Shown piece by piece: positions 6,679-11,769 of a stretch of DNA of 11,769 nt. The notes under the pieces were generated by a model, which was not told where the DNA came from, ran no database searches, and worked only from the letters and a program-made list of their open reading frames with translations. The stretch is from an uncultured Verrucomicrobia subdivision 3 bacterium. GTDB taxonomy: Bacteria > Verrucomicrobiota > Verrucomicrobiia > Limisphaerales > UBA11358. The position numbers and the translations under genes were made by a program. Within the stretch, counting starts at the first letter, position 1; every line of letters begins with the position of its first letter. The stretch lies in the NCBI GenBank assembly GCA_903861445.1, contig CAIOUK010000140.1, positions 1-11,769 on the forward strand, written 5' to 3'.

Positions 6679-7329
6679 ATGAAAATTATTCGATCACAAA
6701 GCAAGGGTAACCCAAGGAAGCACGCTGCCGTGACCGGCCACACGCTGATTGAAATGATGTTTGCGGTGAGTATGCTAATCGTGGTGGTGATGGCACTGAT
6801 GGCCTCGCACCTGCTGGGTTTGCGACAGGCTCAGTTGGTGGAAAGCAAATGCGGCGCGAGTGATTCCACCCGCCGGATTCTCCAGCAATTGCCCACTGAC
6901 ATCCGCTCCGCCAAGATGTGGAACATCGGCAGCTTGAGCGGCACCAATTTCACCGCCAATCCCAACGGCACGTCGCAAACCGGCACCGCCTTGCAGCTTT
7001 GCCAAACCACCAACGGCAGCATATATACTCTTTACTATTTTGACTTGAGTGATTCCAACAACAGCAACATCAAATTATGGTCCACGACGAGCACCAACTG
7101 GAACCCGGTGGTGCTGGCCTCAAACTTGATTAATACGACCTATTTCACAGCGGAAAACTATAACGGCGTTATCCAGACCAACGACGGCACCAGCAAGTCC
7201 TACAAAAATGTGATCCACACCACGCTCCAATTTTGCCAATTTCAGTATCCCCTGACCCAAGTCGGCTCCAACTGTCTTTACGATTCCTATCAGATGGATT
7301 TTAGGGCTACCCCACATCTACCTGAATAA
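6679..7329 (+). CDS. PilW/GspJ-like minor pseudopilin (second cassette, gene B)
   Basis: A 216-residue protein with a clear prepilin signal, VTG-HTLIEMMFAVSML: cleavage after G20, Glu at +5 (E25), hydrophobic helix to about residue 45. His at +1 instead of Phe is uncommon but tolerated in this class. The globular part aligns with the product of 3367-3993 through TDIRSAK, SQTGTALQL and ENYNGVIQTN, so it is its paralogue. It is predicted to join the A and C proteins of its own cassette in a tip or priming complex. It lies 16 bp after gene A and 3 bp before gene C. No Shine-Dalgarno is seen; the next candidate Met is inside the helix, so this start is secure. Confidence 0.85.
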   Translation: MKIIRSQSKGNPRKHAAVTGHTLIEMMFAVSMLIVVVMALMASHLLGLRQAQLVESKCGASDSTRRILQQLPTDIRSAKMWNIGSLSGTNFTANPNGTSQTGTALQLCQTTNGSIYTLYYFDLSDSNNSNIKLWSTTSTNWNPVVLASNLINTTYFTAENYNGVIQTNDGTSKSYKNVIHTTLQFCQFQYPLTQVGSNCLYDSYQMDFRATPHLPE

Positions 7330-7332
7330 ATC

Positions 7333-9222
7333 ATGATTATCACCCTTGCCACCACCCCGCGCCGCAGCGGCTTTGCCCTGCTGATGGTCATGGTCATGTC
7401 CACCGCCAGCATTATGATTCTGTCCGCTGACATGTATCGCACTCGCTCGGTGGCCATTCTGAATAACTCCTATAATACTTACAACACCGACTGCTATGTA
7501 GCGGAGGCGGCCGTGGAAAAAATTTATGCCCGCATGGCCTACGACTTCCAAAGTTTTGGCGTGGCGGGCGTCAGCAATAATATTGCTTCAGGTTTGTATG
7601 CGACCAATGTTCCAACCGCGAACGAAAATGCGTTCTGGTCAAAATTCCAGTTTACCGACGCGCAGGGCAATGCGGGAAGAACTTACGTCGGCTATGCGTA
7701 TTCTTATACCGGCCCACTGCCTTCGGCTTATACCGGCTTATACACCGCCAATGCTCCGGTTTATCGGATCATCTCCAACGTCCAGATGACCAATGGGAAC
7801 ACCGCTAGTGTGGTGGGCACAGCGCAAGAAGATGTGCTCTTGGCGCTGGTGCCGTTGACCACTTGGGCGATTTTTTACAACGGGCTGCTAGAGTTCTCCC
7901 AATGCGCGCCGATGATTGTCAATGGCCGCGTCCAAGCCAATGGTGCGATTTATGTCGGCACCAGTGCCTCGCTGACCTTCAATAGTGGTGTCAGCACTAC
8001 CGCCACTCTCACCGCCCCGCTAGTGGATGGTTTGGGCAGCGGCACCTATAGCTCTTGGAACACGACTTTCAATGCCAACCCCGGCTACGCTACCAATGTC
8101 GCCAGCGTGACCGTCTCGCTGAATATGACCAATTCTCACTTCCTGATTGATATACCGACCAACGGAGAATCGCCAACGTCCACGATCGGCCAACAGCGCC
8201 TTTATAATCAGGCGCAAATGGTGCTGCTGGTCACCAACGCCTCCACCTCGGTCAGCACCAATTTAACCGTGCAGCTGACGTTGCAAACCAGCGTCAATGG
8301 GGCGGTGCCAGGCAACGATCCCAGCCCGGTGGTTTTGACTTATACCAACGCCACGCCCAGCCTGCTGAGTTCCAACCTGCCGTTTTTGAGCCTTACCAAC
8401 GTCAGCTATGACCAACGAGAAACCGACACCAATCTGTTCACCCAAATTGACGTGGGCAAATTCGCCTCCTGGAGCAGCACCAACACGACGGTGCAAAACA
8501 AGCTGCCGGCCTCCTCTGGAATTTATCCCACCATTTTATATGTCGCTGACAATCGTCCCCGCACCACCACCCAACTGCCGGCGGTGCGACTGGTGAATGG
8601 CGCCCAACTGCCGCCCAACGGCAGCGGCACGCCTTTGGGTTTTACCGTGGCCACCAAAAATCCGCTTTATGTGCTGGGTAATTACAATACCAAGACCAGC
8701 GCCGGCAGTTCGACGGGCACGAACAACACCTACGAAGTTCCCGCCGCGCTGTTTTCGGACGCGCTCACGGTGCTTTCAACCAATTGGACGGATAGTCAGG
8801 GTTACTCCAATTACGTCAAGGGGAGTTCCCTTTTTGCCGCCGTCGATGACACGATTAATGCGGCCATCATCACGGGCACCGTGCCTTCCACGGGCACTTC
8901 GGATACCACTTTCAGCGGCGGCGTTCACAACCTCCCGCGCCTGTTGGAAGATTGGAGTGGTGCCAATCTTTACCTAAACACTTCCATCCTGCGGCTGTGG
9001 GACAGCAACATGGCCACGAACCAATTTAGAAACCCATCGGGCTTTAACCCCACGCCCGTGAATCCTTACTACAATCCGCCCACCCGGCATTACAGCTTTG
9101 ATCAAAATTTTCTCAATCCCGCCAAAGTGCCGCCAGGCATCCCGGTGGCCTTGGTGCCCATCCGCTTTGCCTGGGGTGTGCCGCCACCCAACACCATTAC
9201 CTTCACGCCAACTCATGATTGA
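7333..9222 (+). CDS. Large PilX/GspK-like pseudopilin (second cassette, gene C)
   Basis: A 629-residue protein. Its basic leader ends at G13 and is followed by FALLMVMVMSTASIMIL; position +5 is Met, so Glu5 is missing as in GspK. Conserved blocks shared in order with the protein of 4001-5785 are AIFYN (179), GRVQANGAIY (198), YDQRETD (359), DVGKF (373), QLPAVRLVNG (414), DALTVLSTNW (476) and SGGVHNLPRLLEDW (528), each within about 15 residues of its place in the paralogue. The segments between them differ widely. The exported part is very rich in Thr, Asn and Ser, with many TN pairs. Expected location is the tip of a pilus or pseudopilus, exposed to the periplasm or surface. It starts 3 bp after gene B. 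A bespoke adhesin or substrate-capture role is inferred from size. Confidence 0.83.
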   Translation: MIITLATTPRRSGFALLMVMVMSTASIMILSADMYRTRSVAILNNSYNTYNTDCYVAEAAVEKIYARMAYDFQSFGVAGVSNNIASGLYATNVPTANENAFWSKFQFTDAQGNAGRTYVGYAYSYTGPLPSAYTGLYTANAPVYRIISNVQMTNGNTASVVGTAQEDVLLALVPLTTWAIFYNGLLEFSQCAPMIVNGRVQANGAIYVGTSASLTFNSGVSTTATLTAPLVDGLGSGTYSSWNTTFNANPGYATNVASVTVSLNMTNSHFLIDIPTNGESPTSTIGQQRLYNQAQMVLLVTNASTSVSTNLTVQLTLQTSVNGAVPGNDPSPVVLTYTNATPSLLSSNLPFLSLTNVSYDQRETDTNLFTQIDVGKFASWSSTNTTVQNKLPASSGIYPTILYVADNRPRTTTQLPAVRLVNGAQLPPNGSGTPLGFTVATKNPLYVLGNYNTKTSAGSSTGTNNTYEVPAALFSDALTVLSTNWTDSQGYSNYVKGSSLFAAVDDTINAAIITGTVPSTGTSDTTFSGGVHNLPRLLEDWSGANLYLNTSILRLWDSNMATNQFRNPSGFNPTPVNPYYNPPTRHYSFDQNFLNPAKVPPGIPVALVPIRFAWGVPPPNTITFTPTHD

Positions 9223-9281
9223 CCGGCTCCACCGTCGCCCCAAAACCAACCGCCGATTTCAAATCAGGCGAAAAATGCGGC

Positions 9282-9311
9282 TTGCTATTGCCGAACAAAC
9301 AAAGCTATAAA
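9282..9311 (+). promoter_or_regulatory. Candidate promoter for pilMNO, possibly leaderless
   Basis: TTGCTA at 9282-9287 and TATAAA at 9306-9311 are 18 bp apart, in the 95-bp spacer between gene C of the second cassette and pilM. Transcription would begin about 7 nt after the -10 box, at or next to the A of the pilM ATG (9318), giving a leaderless or nearly leaderless mRNA. The AT-rich match is short and could be chance; read-through from the cassette upstream is also likely. Confidence 0.33.
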
Positions 9312-9317
9312 ACCCCC

Positions 9318-10409
9318 ATGGGATTTGCTCTGCCATTTGTAAATGGAGGCTCGAAGAAAAAGCGCCAGCAGATGATTGGTGTGGATTTGGGGAGTCGCAC
9401 CACCAAGGCCATCTTGCTGGAACGGCGCGGTGAAATTTTTGCCCTCACCCGCTATGCCCTGCTGGATGCGCCCATCGTGGAGAAAAAAATTTCCCCCGAA
9501 CTGCTCTCCGCCCATTTGCGCGCCGTCGCCGATGCGCTGGGCAACACCACCAAATATATCACCATGTCCGTCGGGCTGGATGATGCGATGGTGCGGCAAA
9601 TCGAGATGCCGCACATTCCCATTGACGAGATGCGCCTGATTCTCAAGGTCAACCACAAGAATTATCTGCAACAAGATTTGCCCAATCATGTTTTTGACTG
9701 CTACATCATTCCGCCTCGGCTGGAAACCGCGTCCAGCAAAGGGGGAAAATCTGGTGAATCCGGCGGCGGCGCGCAAAAATTGAAAGTGCTGGCCACCGCC
9801 GCCAAGCAATCGCTCGTCACGGATTATTTGCAGGCGGCCAACATGGCCGGCTTGGTGGCCGACTGTCTGGTGCCCGGTCTGGTAGGACCAATCAACGCCT
9901 TTGAACAAGCGCAACCCGATATTTTTTCAAAAGAAATCGTGGCGTTGGTGGACATTGGTTTCAAACATACCTCCATCTGTGTTTTAGACCGTGGCGAGCC
10001 GACCCTGACCCGGATGGTGAACGTCGGTGGCGACCAACTCACGGCCGGTTTGGCGAACGCGATGAACATCAGCTATGCCGAAGCCGAAGGCATCAAGGTG
10101 GGGATGGCTCCGGAAGTGGAAACCGCGTTGCAAATGCAGGTGCTTCACTTGGGTCGCGAAATTCGCGCGTCTTTGGATTTCTTCGAGCACCAGCAGGAGC
10201 GCCCGGTGGCGCATGTTTTTGTCAGCGGCGGTTCCGCGCGGTCAGAAATGATTTTGCAGATGCTCAACTCGGAATTGCTGCTGGAATGCAAGACGTGGAG
10301 TCCGACGGGATTTTTGCAACTGGCGCTGCCGGGCCAGCAAGCCGTGGAGGTGGAGCACATCGGACCGCAACTGACGGTGGCCATTGGTGCCGCCCTCGCA
10401 GAATTTTAG
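9318..10409 (+). CDS. pilM: PilM-like actin-fold assembly ATPase
   Basis: A 363-residue cytoplasmic protein of the FtsA/actin-like PilM family, near the usual length of about 350. IGVDLGSRTTKAILLERRG (20-38) is the phosphate-1 motif, VALVDIGFKHTSICVLDRG (208-226) phosphate-2, and VFVSGGSARSEMI (300-312) the adenosine-binding motif. In type IV pili, PilM binds the N-terminal MPxxINLL peptide of PilN and links the platform to the motor; that peptide begins the next gene product. Residues about 138-153 form a Gly/Ser/Lys-rich loop. I chose the ATG at 9318 because the protein then begins 19 residues before the first strand; an in-frame TTG at 9219 would add 33 unconserved-looking residues. pilN starts 3 bp after the stop. 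Confidence 0.93.
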   Translation: MGFALPFVNGGSKKKRQQMIGVDLGSRTTKAILLERRGEIFALTRYALLDAPIVEKKISPELLSAHLRAVADALGNTTKYITMSVGLDDAMVRQIEMPHIPIDEMRLILKVNHKNYLQQDLPNHVFDCYIIPPRLETASSKGGKSGESGGGAQKLKVLATAAKQSLVTDYLQAANMAGLVADCLVPGLVGPINAFEQAQPDIFSKEIVALVDIGFKHTSICVLDRGEPTLTRMVNVGGDQLTAGLANAMNISYAEAEGIKVGMAPEVETALQMQVLHLGREIRASLDFFEHQQERPVAHVFVSGGSARSEMILQMLNSELLLECKTWSPTGFLQLALPGQQAVEVEHIGPQLTVAIGAALAEF

Positions 10410-10412
10410 ACT

Positions 10413-11087
10413 ATGCCTATTCGCATCAATTTGTTGGCCGAGGCGCTGGCGGAGGAAGATTTACGCCGGCGTGACCCGGTAAAGCGCTCGATTTGGCTGG
10501 GCGCACTGCTCGTCGTATTCGCGCTGGTCTGGTTCAGTTCCGCCTTCATGGAATACATCCTCGCCAAGCGCACTTATGCCAATATTCAGGTGGAAATCCA
10601 ATCCAAGAGCAACGACGTCATGGTAGTGAAGAGCAACTTAAAAAAAATCGCCGATTCCCAGCAACGGCTGGATGACCTGAACAAATTGCGCGCGGCGCGC
10701 TTTTTCCAAGGAAACCTCCTGAACACGCTACAGCAAATCTATTTGCCGAATGTCCAATTGATCCGGTTGCGCGTGGAGCAGTCCTACACGTTGAACGGCG
10801 GCGTGGCGGCCAAGACCAACAGCTTTGGGGTTGTGCCCGGACGTCCGCCGACTTCCACCGAGCATATTCTATTGACAATTGATGCCAAAGATTACAGCCC
10901 TAATCCGGGCGATCAGGTTAATCGTTTCAAAGACCGGGTGCTGCAATCGCCCTATTTTAAATCCTGCCTTCAATCCAACAACGCCGTGCGGCTCACCAGC
11001 CTGTCATCGCCGCAAGCTTCCGTGGGCGACAGCAAACCGTATGTGCTGTTCAGCTTGGAATGCCGTTATCAGGATAAGACCCGATGA
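10413..11087 (+). CDS. pilN: PilN-like inner-membrane assembly protein
   Basis: A 224-residue bitopic protein. The N-terminus MPIRINLLAE is the hallmark PilN cytoplasmic peptide that docks in PilM. One transmembrane helix covers about residues 27-48 (WLGALLVVFALVWFSSAF), then a likely coiled coil (about 50-95, with KSNLKKIADSQQRLDDLNKL) and a periplasmic ferredoxin-like domain that forms heterodimers with PilO. Residues 130-150 hold a Gly/Pro/Thr-rich insertion that makes it slightly longer than the typical 180-200 residues. It lies 3 bp after pilM and its stop overlaps the pilO start (ATGA), so the three are one operon with coupled translation. Confidence 0.92.
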   Translation: MPIRINLLAEALAEEDLRRRDPVKRSIWLGALLVVFALVWFSSAFMEYILAKRTYANIQVEIQSKSNDVMVVKSNLKKIADSQQRLDDLNKLRAARFFQGNLLNTLQQIYLPNVQLIRLRVEQSYTLNGGVAAKTNSFGVVPGRPPTSTEHILLTIDAKDYSPNPGDQVNRFKDRVLQSPYFKSCLQSNNAVRLTSLSSPQASVGDSKPYVLFSLECRYQDKTR

Positions 11088-11659
11088 AAAAATTATCGCC
11101 AGAAAAACGCAATCAATTAATCGCGGTGGGAATCGCCATCATTGGCGTGCTGACCATGATTTATATGCTGCTGATCAAGCCGCAATATCAGAAAAATCGG
11201 GAGATGGCCGCCAACATCGTCACCGCGCGGGTTGAACTACAGAAGACCAAGGATTTGATTATCAAACGCGAGTCGAGCAACGCCGCGCTGACCAATGCAT
11301 TGCAACAGCTCGCCCATGAGGAAAACGATGTCGCGGTCGGCGATGTTTATTCATGGACTTACGACACCATCCGCCGCTTCAAGGCCAAGTATGCGCTGGA
11401 TATTCCCAGCGTGAGCCAGCCGGGGTTCTCCGAGGTGGACGTGATTGGAGCCATCCCCTACAAACAATTCAAGGTGACCCTGACCGGCACCGGCTATTAT
11501 CACGATCTGGGGAAATTCATTGCGGATTTAGAAAATAATTTCCCGCACGTCCGGCTGGTCAATTTGGCAATCGACACCAGTGCCGCCTTGCCCGGAACGG
11601 TGCAGGAAAAGCTGAATTTCCGGATGGATGTGGTGGCGCTCGCCAAACCCAACAACTAA
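11084..11659 (+). CDS. pilO: PilO-like inner-membrane assembly protein
   Basis: A 191-residue bitopic protein with the PilO layout: a short cytoplasmic N-terminus, one transmembrane helix at about 12-31 (LIAVGIAIIGVLTMIYMLLI), a coiled coil at about 35-80 (RVELQKTKDLIIKRESSNAA), and a periplasmic domain with the typical YKQFKVTLTGTGYYHDLGKF stretch (about 126-145), in which the chain forms the core strand and helix of the fold. It pairs with PilN to build the alignment complex between the platform and the outer-membrane secretin. The start overlaps the pilN stop by ATGA, and the next gene begins 5 bp after its stop. Confidence 0.93.
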   Translation: MKKLSPEKRNQLIAVGIAIIGVLTMIYMLLIKPQYQKNREMAANIVTARVELQKTKDLIIKRESSNAALTNALQQLAHEENDVAVGDVYSWTYDTIRRFKAKYALDIPSVSQPGFSEVDVIGAIPYKQFKVTLTGTGYYHDLGKFIADLENNFPHVRLVNLAIDTSAALPGTVQEKLNFRMDVVALAKPNN

Positions 11660-11664
11660 AACCC

Positions 11665-11769
11665 GTGAACACCACCTTAAAAATAGTTTTCCTGGCGATG
11701 CTGGTCGGGGCAGTTAGCAGGACAGGACTGGCGGAAACACCCAAGAATGCAGCCAGCAAACCCGCGCCG
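11665..11769 (+). CDS. Exported protein, N-terminus only; PilP or secretin candidate
   Basis: Thirty-five codons from a GTG at 11665 to the window edge, with no stop. MNTTLKIVFLAMLVGAVSRTGLA looks like a Sec signal peptide with possible cleavage after residue 23, followed by a Pro/Ala/Lys-rich stretch (ETPKNAASKPAP). The position 5 bp after pilO is where pilP, or in some lineages the pilQ/gspD secretin, is expected, and both start with a signal peptide. Too little sequence is visible to choose. Confidence 0.6.
   Translation, partial: MNTTLKIVFLAMLVGAVSRTGLAETPKNAASKPAP

Noticed and set aside
9219..9317. TTG start 99 bp upstream for pilM
   Set aside because: It adds 33 residues with no PilM character; the ATG at 9318 gives the typical N-terminus.
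9285..9914. A 209-codon minus-strand open frame inside pilM
   Set aside because: The PilM nucleotide-binding motifs are on the plus strand; the antisense translation looks like a shadow.

Overview
The window looks like chromosomal DNA from a Verrucomicrobiota-type bacterium, perhaps a Pedosphaera/Limisphaerales relative. This is an inference from three things: the Asn/Thr-rich pseudopilin-like proteins, the style of the LysR regulator, and the near absence of Shine-Dalgarno sequences before otherwise convincing genes. No rRNA or marker gene is present to confirm it. GC content is moderate to high in genes and drops in the 5786-6041 spacer.

Left part (1-1730, minus strand). A radical SAM enzyme of the MJ0619/Tes family runs off the left edge, with at least 466 codons and no stop inside the window. 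It is preceded, 4 bp upstream, by a gene for a 108-residue membrane protein; the two probably form an operon. The radical SAM gene carries an in-frame 57-bp palindromic repeat that adds 19 residues. A divergent LysR regulator (1851-2723, plus strand) follows. The 120-bp spacer between them holds an 8-bp inverted repeat that could be an operator.

Right part (2834-11769, plus strand). Nine genes in the same direction make up part of a type IV pilus or type II secretion-like machine. Two consecutive three-gene cassettes share the order A (PilV/GspI-like), B (PilW/GspJ-like), C (large PilX/GspK-like). They are at 2834-5785 and 6042-9222 and are diverged tandem copies of each other. The inner-membrane assembly genes pilM, pilN and pilO follow, then a truncated signal-peptide protein in the position where pilP or a secretin gene usually lies. 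Genes within each cassette are 16 bp apart or less, and three junctions in the window are ATGA or similar overlaps. A spacer of 256 bp with a good sigma70-like promoter separates the cassettes, so the second cassette and pilMNO can probably be expressed on their own.

Likely working model: the A-B-C proteins form alternative tip or priming complexes of a pilus or pseudopilus, and PilM-PilN-PilO form the platform linking the cytoplasmic motor to the outer-membrane channel. The major pilin, ATPases (PilB/PilT), PilC, prepilin peptidase and secretin are not in this window. No tRNA, rRNA, CRISPR array, insertion sequence or clear rho-independent terminator was seen.
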